A DNA stretch of 64,000 nucleotides from Microbulbifer marinus (GTDB lineage Bacteria; Pseudomonadota; Gammaproteobacteria; Pseudomonadales; Cellvibrionaceae). Below the pieces are notes generated by a model that made no database searches, was not told the origin of the DNA, and was given only the letters and a program-made list of their open reading frames with translations. This document shows positions 28,771 through 37,284 of this stretch, one piece after another (the first letter of the stretch is position 1; every line of letters starts with the position of its first letter). The position numbers and the translations under genes are program-made. The stretch spans positions 372,001-436,000 of the forward strand of contig NZ_FNQO01000001.1 of assembly GCF_900107725.1 (NCBI RefSeq). The letters are read 5' to 3'.

Positions 28771-29169
28771 ATGTCAGCTATTTTTTGTTTGATATTTAAC
28801 CGGTGTGCAACTTGCAACCATTTGGTAGTGTGGCGTATGGCGTGAAAATCATCGCGCGGAGGTTAAGCCATTGACTTAAAAGACAATTAAAATACTATCG
28901 GTTGTAGGTCTATTCCGAGTTATAGAGACGCTCTGCTGCCTAATTTTGACAAGATATCTGCAGGTAGATCTTAACTTGCTGATTTTTTGGTGTTTTTCTA
29001 GGGCTGGTTGTTAGGCTTCGTCGAGTTGAAGAAAACCGAGCTGTATGGGTGGGTCTTATTGAGGAACTGCTGTGTGGCTCAGTAAGCGTTAATATAAGCG
29101 TCCATAGAAAATGTCTACTGCACGAAGTTATTTAAAAAACTATTTATTAAATAGAAGGCTCGCCAAACT
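28771..29169. other. Gene-free AT-rich stretch at the island edge
   Basis: Four hundred bases with no open frame, hairpin or repeat that I can support. Base composition changes here from GC-rich to AT-rich, marking the junction between the prp operon and the accessory DNA. No tRNA, direct repeat or integrase-type attachment site is visible. Confidence 0.6.
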
Positions 29170-31470
29170 GTGATCGACAAAGCTGTAGTGCGATGGGAAA
29201 AAATAAAACGAAAATCAATCACTATTAAAATAAAAGCAAAAGAGATGTTTCTTCTCTGGTATGCTAAGGGTTGGCAGTATATCTATTTCCTAAAGAACAG
29301 GCTTTTTAATGTTAGTTCGAACTATGGCGGACGGCTAGGATTGATATTCCTAGCAGCGCTAATAGTGGCAAGTGCAATATTTGTCCCGGCGCTTAAAGGT
29401 TATTTCGAACCATATTTCTCCGAGTCAGGGCGATTCAACTCAATTAGGGCTCTTTTTCTTACTCTTGGTGGCGCCTTGATCGGTGCTACCGCGATCGCAT
29501 TTTCACTCATCATGTTTGCAATGCAGGTTAATGTTGAGCGAATGCCGCATGGCTTATTCAGGAAATTTAGCTCAGACGTAAAGCTGCTTGGAGCATTTGT
29601 TTTGACATTCTCATTGGCGGCGATCATAGCAGGGTTGTCACTGATACCAGATGGATCTTGGGTGGCTGGGGCTACTGTGGCAACACTCTGGTGTTCATTG
29701 TTAATTATGTTGCTATTTGTGCTTGCGTATCGCAGAGCGCTTGCTTTGATTAGCCCTACTATGCAATTGGGATTGGTGGTCGCGGATACGAAGAGAAATT
29801 TTAAAACATGGGATAGAGCTGTAAAACGATTAGTGCCGATATTTCGAGCAAATTCAAATTCTGAAAAAGAAAATGAGGAAATAAGAAATAAATACGATAT
29901 GGATCGTGTAGCCTATTTTAAATTGCATCCGAGGTGGACAGAATCGGGCGAGCAAGCGATTTACTATTGCATTACCTTTTCAAGGCGGTACGCAGAACAA
30001 GGCGACCACGAGGTTTCGCGAGCTGCGCTTAATGGGGTAGTCGCAATCAATGCATTGTATATTAAAGCAAAAGGTAAAACGTTTTTTTCAAACAACTACA
30101 TTGTCAATAATCCGCTGGCATCTGACAGTTTTCTAATAAATACACTTGAGCATTTGCGGCAGAATGTACAAGTAGGCGTTTCACGAAAAGATGAGCAATT
30201 CATTGAGCAAAATCTACAGGGTCTACTTCAGCTCACGCGACTTTACCTTTCAATAGAATATGGAGATTCGCATGCCATAAAGTCTCATGCGCAACTGGTA
30301 TCAGGCTATTTGGCAAGTGCAGTAGAAAGCATTATTCCCCATGATATGCCTGATGTGTTAATTGAAGGTGTATCGCTACTTGGAAGTGCGGCTCGACTTA
30401 TCGTTGAATATGACAGGCCTGAGTACATAGCCACGATCTCGGAGAAGATCGCGTTTATAGCTTGCGCTGGTGCTGTTAATCAAAACTACCAGCCGGTATC
30501 CCAAGTTGCAGTAAAACAGCTCGCAATTCTCACTTTCGAATTACTGCGGAGCAAGTCACGGCAGGTGCGTTATGCAATCAAAGAAGTGCGAGATGATGTA
30601 AAGCTAATTGCAGAAATGTACCTCAAAATACCTGATAAACCACTAATAAGTATTCATAGCTCGAGTTTAGCGCCATACTATTCCGGAACAAGCAATGATT
30701 CATTAATGTCGAGTCTGACAGACTTGACCAATGCCATATTAAACGCAGAGCCCGGTGATGAATTGGCGCAGCGAGTTATACGCCATTTAGTGGAATGGGC
30801 AGAGGAATTATATCAAACAGAGAAAGAATTATTATTGCTGGCGATTGAGAAAAGATCTCATCTCACATTTGACCTAATCCACTGGATAGTACATGTCACA
30901 AAATTACTACTCGCTGTTTCTTGTGCGGATGTTTGCGATGATCATTTTAGAGATAAACTAAGAAGATCAGCACATTGGTTGATTTATGTACTTTCATGGA
31001 TTCCTGATAATGAAGAAACGATCAAGTATGTAGAAACGTTTCGTATCGCAGATAACATATTCGAATCCGCAGTAGATGCACATAAACGAGGTTGCGAAGC
31101 GGAGGCGTTAGAAATTCGAAAGCTGCTTCTTAGTTGGACACGCAAGGTGGGTAAATATGAGACTGGGTGGGCTTCCCTAGAAAAAGCTTGTTGTGGCTTA
31201 GCATGCTTAAATCTTATTCTTAACCTGCCAGATGATAAACTATTCACTGATATCGATACATTCCTTTCTAAGGAAGGTGCTCCTGATTTTGATACTAGAT
31301 TACGAGCCGCCTCTGACCTACATGAACAAGCAGACAAATATCGTCCCGGGTATGGTCATGGCGATATAGACATGGCAATGGCACGTGTCGATCAATCTAG
31401 ACTTAGCGTGCTGCTGCATGGAGTAGCTAACCATTTATGTCCTGAAATTGATAGCGTGGAATCAACTTAA
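29170..31470 (+). CDS. Large membrane protein, DUF2254-like N-terminus, unknown function
   Basis: A 766-residue protein. Residues 55-80, 95-125, 140-165 and 172-192 are hydrophobic helices. The block GALIGATAIAFSLIMFAMQV followed by FSSDVKLLGAFVLTFSLAAI resembles the DUF2254 membrane family. The remaining 560 residues are soluble, mostly helical and rich in charged residues, with no catalytic motif I recognise. The gene is much more AT-rich than its neighbours and uses AT-ending codons, a clear sign of transfer. The GTG at 29170 is the most upstream start, with AGAAGG about a dozen bases before it; an ATG at 29245 is possible. It could be a stress or defence membrane protein, but nothing proves it. 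Confidence 0.75.
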   Translation: MIDKAVVRWEKIKRKSITIKIKAKEMFLLWYAKGWQYIYFLKNRLFNVSSNYGGRLGLIFLAALIVASAIFVPALKGYFEPYFSESGRFNSIRALFLTLGGALIGATAIAFSLIMFAMQVNVERMPHGLFRKFSSDVKLLGAFVLTFSLAAIIAGLSLIPDGSWVAGATVATLWCSLLIMLLFVLAYRRALALISPTMQLGLVVADTKRNFKTWDRAVKRLVPIFRANSNSEKENEEIRNKYDMDRVAYFKLHPRWTESGEQAIYYCITFSRRYAEQGDHEVSRAALNGVVAINALYIKAKGKTFFSNNYIVNNPLASDSFLINTLEHLRQNVQVGVSRKDEQFIEQNLQGLLQLTRLYLSIEYGDSHAIKSHAQLVSGYLASAVESIIPHDMPDVLIEGVSLLGSAARLIVEYDRPEYIATISEKIAFIACAGAVNQNYQPVSQVAVKQLAILTFELLRSKSRQVRYAIKEVRDDVKLIAEMYLKIPDKPLISIHSSSLAPYYSGTSNDSLMSSLTDLTNAILNAEPGDELAQRVIRHLVEWAEELYQTEKELLLLAIEKRSHLTFDLIHWIVHVTKLLLAVSCADVCDDHFRDKLRRSAHWLIYVLSWIPDNEETIKYVETFRIADNIFESAVDAHKRGCEAEALEIRKLLLSWTRKVGKYETGWASLEKACCGLACLNLILNLPDDKLFTDIDTFLSKEGAPDFDTRLRAASDLHEQADKYRPGYGHGDIDMAMARVDQSRLSVLLHGVANHLCPEIDSVEST

Positions 31471-31679
31471 GTTTACGGATGGCAATTGAGAATTGTCACA
31501 CTACAGCACCGTGAAATCCGACGCTCGCTCCCCGCGCGGTTTATGGTAATCGTTATTCATCTAAAATAAGTAATTAGCGTGAGATCAATTTTATGGAGTT
31601 AATTTGGTCGAATTTAATCGGTGTGAAAAGCTTTGACCTACCTCGTTTAACGGTTTTCTTTTAGTTGGAGGATCAAAAT

Positions 31680-31718
31680 TTGAAGGTGAATAGAAATTCT
31701 CCAGGCCGTCAAAAATGA
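31680..31718 (+). other. Possible 12-codon leader frame with a strong ribosome site
   Basis: GGAGG (31667-31671) precedes a TTG at 31680 that opens a frame of 12 codons (LKVNRNSPGRQK), closed by TGA at 31716-31718. That stop overlaps the next gene's ATG (31715) as ATGA. The next gene lacks a good ribosome site of its own, so translational coupling is plausible. Alternatively it is the true N-terminus of that gene, broken by a one-base frameshift. Confidence 0.35.
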
Positions 31719-32422
31719 TCATGCTGGACCGGCATGTAAATCTAAAGGGATTCTTGGAAGGCGGTCCTTGCTACCCTATGCATTGGCATTCGGTCCTACT
31801 CAACGCCAACTTGTCGCAAGATGAGTGGCGCTGTATCGAGTACTTTCAAATACGCGCGCGCGAATTTCTACTTAATGTAGAAGATCTAAAGTTGCCTGGG
31901 TTCTTTTCACTTTCTATCGATCATGGTGGTCAAAAAGTAACCGTGGAATCAAACGCATTTCCTGGGCGCCACCGTGTAAAGTCACTTTATCTAGATTTTC
32001 GGCATTTTATTGCAGACAAAGAGCCCTCGAAGTTTCAGAGAACTGTCAATATCCTTAGTAAAAATATAGATAGGTCGAACCCGCTGCAAACTTTCCTTTC
32101 TGAACTCAAGCGAAACTTTCTTCGAGAGGCGAGCTTTGGTATTACGGCTAATGGAAGAGAACTATCCGTGGCTCGCTTGGTAGATTTGTGGTTTAACACA
32201 GAGTTCTTTCATGCTGGAAGAGAGGAGCAAGAGAAAGAACGTCTCGAGTGGCTAGCAGTACTTCATGATGACGCGGCTCACCAGTTGTTGTTATGGGGTG
32301 TTATAAATACGACACACACTGTTAAGTCACTCTATGCATGTGTAAAGGATCTCTGTCGCACCGGATCACTTTCTGTGAACTGCCCAGACCCAAGAATAAT
32401 TTTTAGGGATGCTTCAAATTAG
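31715..32422 (+). CDS. Hypothetical protein in AT-rich island DNA
   Basis: A 235-residue soluble protein that I do not recognise. It has no signal peptide or membrane helix. Notable segments: CYPMHWHSVLLNANLSQDEW near the N-terminus, LVDLWFNTEFFHAG near residue 160, and a C-terminal helical part with LHDDAAHQLLLWGVINTTH, whose paired His/Asp might bind a metal. It shares low GC content with the preceding membrane gene, lies 244 bases after it on the same strand, and may have arrived with it. Confidence 0.65.
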   Translation: MIMLDRHVNLKGFLEGGPCYPMHWHSVLLNANLSQDEWRCIEYFQIRAREFLLNVEDLKLPGFFSLSIDHGGQKVTVESNAFPGRHRVKSLYLDFRHFIADKEPSKFQRTVNILSKNIDRSNPLQTFLSELKRNFLREASFGITANGRELSVARLVDLWFNTEFFHAGREEQEKERLEWLAVLHDDAAHQLLLWGVINTTHTVKSLYACVKDLCRTGSLSVNCPDPRIIFRDASN

Positions 32423-32471
32423 TAAACAGGTCGCGCGGATTGGAGAATGTGTAGGCATTCATCGCTGCAAC

Positions 32472-32501
32472 CTAATAAATGGGGGTCAGATCAACATTAT
32501 G
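32472..32501 (+). repeat. Short dispersed repeat, copy 1
   Basis: CTAATAAATGGGGGTCAGAT continues to 32501 and matches 34095-34123 with one extra G and one substitution. Sequences of the GGGGTCAGA type are often seen beside REP-associated transposase genes. Here one lies 73 bases before the broken transposase. Confidence 0.8.
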
Positions 32502-32573
32502 ATACCCATTAGCACCCACTGAGTTTTCCATCCATTAGTCTATGGTTATAGCAAAAAGGGAAGGGAAAGCTCG

Positions 32574-32880
32574 ATGGCCAGATTGCCGCGCCTCGGACCT
32601 GCAGGGATTCCGCAGCATGTTATACAGCGGGGTAACAACCGGCAGGTTTGCTTCTGTTCCGTGCAGGACATGATCGCCTACGCCGATTGGCTAAAACAGT
32701 ATGCAAAGGAGTTCGATATTCAGGTACATGCCTGAGTGTTGATGACCAATCACGTCCACCTGCTGGTAACCCCGCAGTCTGATCAGGGTGTTAGTAAGAT
32801 GATGCAGGCCCTCGGGCGTATTTATGTGCGTTTCTTCAACCGCGAGTATCGACGTCGGGAACTCTGTGGCAGGGGACTGG
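32574..32880 (+). pseudogene. REP-associated (Y1/HUH) transposase, truncated and with an internal stop
   Basis: From the ATG at 32574 the frame reads MARLPRLGPAGIPQHVIQRG, the standard N-terminus of RAYT/IS200-like transposases. A TGA at 32733-32735 stands where the family has TGG (HAWV). After it the HUH metal motif is present in LMTNHVHLLVTP, then VSKMMQALGRIYVRFFN. Near 32853 a frameshift is needed to reach GTLWQG, and homology ends by about 32880. The C-terminal tyrosine region is missing. It is a dead relic, possibly of the enzyme that mobilised the REP-like repeats nearby. Confidence 0.9.
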
Positions 32881-32999
32881 GCTGGCCGCGCATCACTTTG
32901 CCGTGAACATAGTTCTTCTTTGTTCTTTTGCGAGCAAATTCAGCGGCGATTCAGTTGCGCCGGGTTAAAAAGCAGGTGTGAATCCAAGGAATACGCACC

Positions 33000-34088
33000 A
33001 TGCGCCAGATCCCATACCGATTACTCGCCGCTCTCACCATCAGTTTGACGCTCGGTGGCTGTGTCACCTACCCAGCTACGCCGGTGATCGTCGGGAACAC
33101 CTATGTCCGGAAGGCTCCTCCGGTTTACTCCTATTCAGTGATCACTGATCCCGGCTATCGCTACTACGACGATACCCTCGGCGTTTACGTATTCTATGAC
33201 CGCAGCGACGTTTTCTATCGACAGGGGCATTACTATCGTTGGCACCATGACCATTGGATCAGTGCCAGTCACTGGCGTGGCCCCTGGTATCCGGCCCCGA
33301 ATCTGTATATCTCGGGAAACTTCAATGATCGCTGGCATTCGCGCTTGCGCCGCCACGGCCATCGCTATGCCGGAGGACACGACTACAGACCGCCGCGCCG
33401 GCACGTTCATGACGACGGTTACAACCGGCGGGACCGGCATGAAAGCAACGGGCATCGACGTGATCGTCGTGAGGAGGGCCAGGATCGTCGTGGGCAGGGC
33501 CAGAATCGTGGCCGAGGCGGAGAACATGGGTTTGCTGGCGTAGCCGAGCCGAAGCGGCGGGCGTCTCAGACGGATAACCGGAGCGGGCATCGAGATGATC
33601 GTCGTGAGAAGGGCCAGAATCGTGGCCGAGGCGGTGAACATGGGTTTGCTGGCATAGCCGAGCCAAAGCCGCGGCCTTCTCAGATGGATAACCGGAGCGG
33701 GGATCGCCGTAATGAACGCCGGAACCCTCGTCCGAACGAGCGGGCAGTGAAACTGGCGGACAAACCCATCGGCATTCGCGACCCACGAGTTGTTCCTGCA
33801 TTAGAGCGTCCGGCAACCGATCGCCGCGCGGTGCGCGACAGGCCCAAGCCACAAAACAAGCGTGGCCAGCCCCAGCCCCAGCCCCAGCGCCAGCGAAATG
33901 CGCCAAATGATCGGCGCAATACTGCCGCGAAGCCAACTTCGCACCAGGAGCGTGAGCAACCAAAGAACGAGCAACCAAAGGAAAAGAAAAAGAAGTCCAA
34001 GAAGAAAACGGATAAGCGCGATCAGGTACGCCTGGTGCATGAGCCGCGTACCCGCCTGTCCAATGAAGCACGCCGTCGGATCGATTGA
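33000..34088 (+). CDS. Repeat-bearing Arg/Gln-rich lipoprotein
   Basis: A 362-residue lipoprotein: signal peptide with lipobox LTLGGC (Cys near residue 21), then an aromatic domain (YYDDTLGVYVFYDRSDVFYR, HHDHWISASHWRGPW) of the kind seen in small YXWGXW-like and RcnB-like envelope proteins. From residue 115 onward it is a very basic low-complexity tail rich in R, G, H, Q, P and K, with two copies of a 38-residue unit (RGRGGEHGFAG core) from a 114-base tandem repeat, and a lysine block near the end. It may bind anionic cell-wall or surface polymers. The module lies between two copies of the short dispersed repeat. Confidence 0.75.
   Translation: MRQIPYRLLAALTISLTLGGCVTYPATPVIVGNTYVRKAPPVYSYSVITDPGYRYYDDTLGVYVFYDRSDVFYRQGHYYRWHHDHWISASHWRGPWYPAPNLYISGNFNDRWHSRLRRHGHRYAGGHDYRPPRRHVHDDGYNRRDRHESNGHRRDRREEGQDRRGQGQNRGRGGEHGFAGVAEPKRRASQTDNRSGHRDDRREKGQNRGRGGEHGFAGIAEPKPRPSQMDNRSGDRRNERRNPRPNERAVKLADKPIGIRDPRVVPALERPATDRRAVRDRPKPQNKRGQPQPQPQRQRNAPNDRRNTAAKPTSHQEREQPKNEQPKEKKKKSKKKTDKRDQVRLVHEPRTRLSNEARRRID
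33497..33702 (+). repeat. 114-bp in-frame tandem repeat, about 1.8 copies
   Basis: GGGCCAGAATCGTGGCCGAG begins at 33497 and again at 33611. The unit is 114 bases (38 codons), so copy number can change without breaking the frame of the lipoprotein. The copies differ by scattered substitutions. Confidence 0.9.
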
Positions 34089-34094
34089 TCCTGT

Positions 34095-34123
34095 CTAATA
34101 AATGGGGTCAGATCAACTTTATG
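34095..34123 (+). repeat. Short dispersed repeat, copy 2
   Basis: CTAATAAATGGGGTCAGATC through 34123 is almost identical to 32472-32501. Together the copies bracket the transposase relic and the lipoprotein, suggesting that these moved or were inserted as one block of about 1.6 kb. Confidence 0.8.
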
Positions 34124-34248
34124 GCATTCATTTGATTGACCCTATTTGATGCCAATATGGCGGTCTGCGCCCATTTAGTTAGAAACTCCGCAATGTTTTG
34201 GTCGGGGTGTAGAATACCTCCCTCGCTCATCACCGGAGAACAAGCGAC

Positions 34249-35172
34249 ATGAACACGGCCCCCGCATTCTATCCAATCGGTACCCCCGGCACGCCCTGGG
34301 GCGAGGCGGAACGCGCCGAGTGGTTGTCCCGTCAGGCCCGCCAGCGCAGTTATGAGTCCGAAGTACTGAGTGCAATCGAGGGCCTGCGCCCGCGCTTCGA
34401 TGTGGAAGAGTATGGCCGTCTGGAATACGGTGATGAGCGCTTTCCGCTACTGGCGATCCGCAGCCGCGACTGGCGGGACGACCTGCCGGTGGTGCTGGTG
34501 ACGGGCGGCGTGCACGGCTACGAAACCAGTGGCGTACACGGTGCGCTGCAGTTCGTCGATCAGCATGCCGCGGATTACGCCGGCCGCGTCAACCTGCTGG
34601 TCGCGCCCTGTGTCAGCCCCTGGGGCTACGAGCGCATCCACCGCTGGAACCCGAATGCGATAGACCCGAACCGCTCGTTCCGCGAAGACAGCCCGGCCGA
34701 GGAATCGGCGGCGCTTCTGCGTCTGGTAGCACCCGTCCGCGATCGTGTACTGATGCATATCGACCTGCATGAGACCACCGATACCGACGAAACCGAGTTC
34801 CGCCCTGCGCTGGCTGCTCGCGATGGCAAGCCGTTCACGCCGGGCGGGATTCCCGATGGCTTCTATCTGGTGGACGACAGCGAGAACCCGCAGCCCGAAT
34901 TCCTGCAGGCGGTGATCGCGGCGGTGGAGAAGGTCACCCATATTGCCCCGGCGGACGACAACAACGAGATCATCGGCTCGCCGGTGGTCGCGCGGGGCGT
35001 GATCCAGTACCCGCTCAAGCAGCTGGGCCTGTGTGCCAGCATCACCAACGCCCCCTACAAGACCACCACCGAGGTCTACCCCGACAGCCCCCGCGCAACG
35101 CCCGAGCAGTGCAATGAAGCGCAGGCCGTGGCGGTGTGTGCGGCGATCGACTACGCACTGGCGCACCGCTAA
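34249..35172 (+). CDS. M14-family zinc metallopeptidase / succinylglutamate desuccinylase-like
   Basis: A 307-residue cytosolic enzyme. The zinc motif HGYE (His89, Glu92 in GGVHGYETSG) and a later His in HIDLHET (His170/His174) fit the M14 carboxypeptidase superfamily, AstE/aspartoacylase-like branch. SPWGYERIHRWNP and DPNRSF supply the substrate-binding Asn-Arg. The likely reaction is hydrolysis of a C-terminal or acyl amide bond; the substrate is unknown. GGAGAA precedes the ATG. A decayed second copy of this gene's C-terminal part lies at 39722-39920. Confidence 0.88.
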   Translation: MNTAPAFYPIGTPGTPWGEAERAEWLSRQARQRSYESEVLSAIEGLRPRFDVEEYGRLEYGDERFPLLAIRSRDWRDDLPVVLVTGGVHGYETSGVHGALQFVDQHAADYAGRVNLLVAPCVSPWGYERIHRWNPNAIDPNRSFREDSPAEESAALLRLVAPVRDRVLMHIDLHETTDTDETEFRPALAARDGKPFTPGGIPDGFYLVDDSENPQPEFLQAVIAAVEKVTHIAPADDNNEIIGSPVVARGVIQYPLKQLGLCASITNAPYKTTTEVYPDSPRATPEQCNEAQAVAVCAAIDYALAHR

Positions 35173-35238
35173 CAGGGGCAAGAAATCGGCGGCTGCGCGG
35201 CCAGCAGGTCGCCTCCGCCGACGATCAAAAGAAGATCT

Positions 35239-36084
35239 ATGAAAGTACCCAAGAGATTACAACCGCTGGTCGATGACGGCATGATCGACGAGGTCATGGC
35301 CCAGTTGATGAGCGGCAAGGAAGCACAGGTGTATGTGGTGCGCTGCGGCGACAGCTTGCGCTGTGCCAAGGTCTTTAAGGAGGCCAGGCAGCGCAGCTTC
35401 AAGCAGGCGGTGCAGTACCAGGAAGGCCGCAAGATGCGCAACAGCCGCCGCGCGCGGGCGATGTCGAAGAAGACCCGCTACGGACAGAAAGAGCAGGAGC
35501 AGGCCTGGCTGAGTGCCGAGGTCGATGCGCTGTATCGGCTGGCGGCAGCCGGCGTGCGCGTCCCCGAGCCCTATGGCTTCGTCGACGGTGTATTGCTGAT
35601 GGAACTGGTGGCCGATGAGGAGGGCTACGCGGCCCCGCGGCTGGATGACGTCACGCTGACTGCGGAGCAGGCCCGCGATTATCACGGCCAGGTGATGGCC
35701 GACGTCGTGCGCATGTTGTGTGCGGGCCTGGTACACGGCGACCTTTCCGAGTTCAACGTGCTGGTGGACCGCCACGGCCCCGTGATCATCGATTTGCCCC
35801 AGGCGGTGGATGCGGCCGGCAACAACAACGCTGCCATGATGCTGCAGCGCGATGTCGACAATATGCGCAACTATTTCGGCCGCTTCGCCCCGGAACTATT
35901 GACCACCGATTACGGCAGGGAAATCTGGGCGCTGTATGAGGCGGGTGACTTGCACCCGGAAACTACCCTTACCGGGGTTTTCGAACATGAGGCGAAAAGT
36001 GTCGACGTCGCGGACCTGATGGCCGTCATCGATGATGTTCGCGAAGAACAGGCCGAGCGCATGGCACCGGCCTGGGAAGAGTAG
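35239..36084 (+). CDS. RIO1-type serine protein kinase
   Basis: A 281-residue atypical kinase. The P-loop region SGKEAQVYVV is followed by the Lys in CAKVFK; the catalytic loop is LVHGDLSEFNVL with Asp168, and the metal-binding motif IIDLPQ has Asp185. These are RIO signatures. Bacterial RIO kinases of this subtype are common in gammaproteobacteria, and their targets are mostly unknown. It follows the metallopeptidase by 66 bases on the same strand, so the two may share a transcript. Confidence 0.92.
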   Translation: MKVPKRLQPLVDDGMIDEVMAQLMSGKEAQVYVVRCGDSLRCAKVFKEARQRSFKQAVQYQEGRKMRNSRRARAMSKKTRYGQKEQEQAWLSAEVDALYRLAAAGVRVPEPYGFVDGVLLMELVADEEGYAAPRLDDVTLTAEQARDYHGQVMADVVRMLCAGLVHGDLSEFNVLVDRHGPVIIDLPQAVDAAGNNNAAMMLQRDVDNMRNYFGRFAPELLTTDYGREIWALYEAGDLHPETTLTGVFEHEAKSVDVADLMAVIDDVREEQAERMAPAWEE

Positions 36085-36152
36085 GGCCACGTGCTGGCGC
36101 ATCGTTGAGACGGGAGAGTAGTAGCGGAAAGGGCTGAATTATTTTCTCGGCG

Positions 36153-36605
36153 CTACTTCGTATTGGTAGCAGCCGGGGTTTCAGCCGCGGCGGGCCACAC
36201 CAGGCCCGCGCGTATCACCACCAGCAGAATGACAAACGACATTTCCAGTGCAAGGAAGACACCGATGGGGTGGTCGGGCACACCTTGTATCATCAGATAA
36301 ATCAAATAGAGCGTGGCGAGCAGGTTGCCGGCCAGGGTAATGCTGAGCGCATAGCCTCGCGCTTGCCATAGCGGCTTGCTGAGCAGGATATTCAACGCGG
36401 CGGTGCCGGCGAGCATGGCCCCGGGCAGCATAAGCAACAGACGACGGGGCAGGGCAGTATCCTCGCTCATCACCTGCGCCCAGATAGCGACAAAATGACC
36501 GTTGGCGCCCAGGGTGAGCAGAACGCTCAGGAGTACAGCGCCAGCCGCGGCAACCTTATACAGGGCATTCTGCTGCAAACCCGGTGATGAACTAGAAGCC
36601 GACAT
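36153..36605 (-). CDS. Four-helix membrane protein in a two-component operon
   Basis: A 150-residue protein with four hydrophobic helices (for example VAAAGAVLLSVLLTLGA, LLLMLPGAMLAGTAALNILL, ITLAGNLLATLYLIYLMIQG, GVFLALEMSFVILLVVI). No known domain is recognised. The ATG at 36603-36605 lies inside the end of the response-regulator gene (14-base overlap), so it is translated as the third gene of the kinase-regulator operon. It may be a sensor accessory or the output of the system. Confidence 0.75.
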   Translation of the reverse strand: MSASSSSPGLQQNALYKVAAAGAVLLSVLLTLGANGHFVAIWAQVMSEDTALPRRLLLMLPGAMLAGTAALNILLSKPLWQARGYALSITLAGNLLATLYLIYLMIQGVPDHPIGVFLALEMSFVILLVVIRAGLVWPAAAETPAATNTK

Positions 36606-37284
36606 CGCGCCCTCCGGCGGTGGCCAGGCCACATTCGTAGGCAAAAACAACGGCCTGGGCGCGATCGCGCAATCCCAGCTTGGACAGCACACTGGAAACG
36701 TGGGTTTTTACGGTGGCCGCGCCAATAAACAGGGCCTCGGCAATTTCGGCATTGCTCTTGCCGTCGGCAATCGCCGCCAGCACTTCGCGCTCCCGCGTGG
36801 TCAGGCGCTCCAGACGCTCGGCCAGGTTGCGGCCCGCCCCCAACTTTTGCGCGAACTGGCTGATCAGGCGCTGGGTGATACCGGGTGCGAGCATGGCACC
36901 ACCATCCGCAACTGTGCGCACCGCCTCCACCAGCGCCTCGGGTGGAATATCCTTAAGCACAAACCCACTGGCTCCCGCCTGCAGGGCGCGAAACACGTAT
37001 TCGTCGGGATCGAAGGTGGTGAGGATGATGACCCGGCAGGTTGTGTCGCCGGCCTCCGCTCTTTCCTCTGTTTGTAATAGGCGCGCTGTGGCTTCCAGCC
37101 CGTCCATCTCCGGCATGCGTATGTCCATAAGGATGATGTCTGGCTGGTGCTCGCGTGCTGCCTCTATTGCCTCAACGCCGGTGCCGGCTTCGGCCACCAC
37201 CTGAATGTCGGGCTCGTTATCCAGCACCAGGGCAAAGCCGCGCCGCACCAGCGCCTGATCATCCACCACCATGACTCGTAACAT
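36592..37284 (-). CDS. NarL/FixJ-type response regulator
   Basis: A 230-residue regulator. The receiver domain begins MLRVMVVDDQALVRRGF, with the phosphoacceptor Asp near residue 54 in IILMDIRMPEMDG and the conserved Lys in FVLKDIPPE. The C-terminal LuxR helix-turn-helix is LTTREREVLAAIADGKSNAE and following. The ATG overlaps the kinase stop (ATGA), so kinase and regulator are coupled. The target genes are unknown; the downstream membrane gene and the divergent DUF2306 gene are first guesses. Confidence 0.94.
   Translation of the reverse strand: MLRVMVVDDQALVRRGFALVLDNEPDIQVVAEAGTGVEAIEAAREHQPDIILMDIRMPEMDGLEATARLLQTEERAEAGDTTCRVIILTTFDPDEYVFRALQAGASGFVLKDIPPEALVEAVRTVADGGAMLAPGITQRLISQFAQKLGAGRNLAERLERLTTREREVLAAIADGKSNAEIAEALFIGAATVKTHVSSVLSKLGLRDRAQAVVFAYECGLATAGGRDVGF

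Noticed and set aside
32824..33048. A 74-codon plus-strand frame after the transposase relic
   Set aside because: It is an out-of-frame reading of the transposase remnant that runs into the lipoprotein start; there is no ribosome site and no homology.
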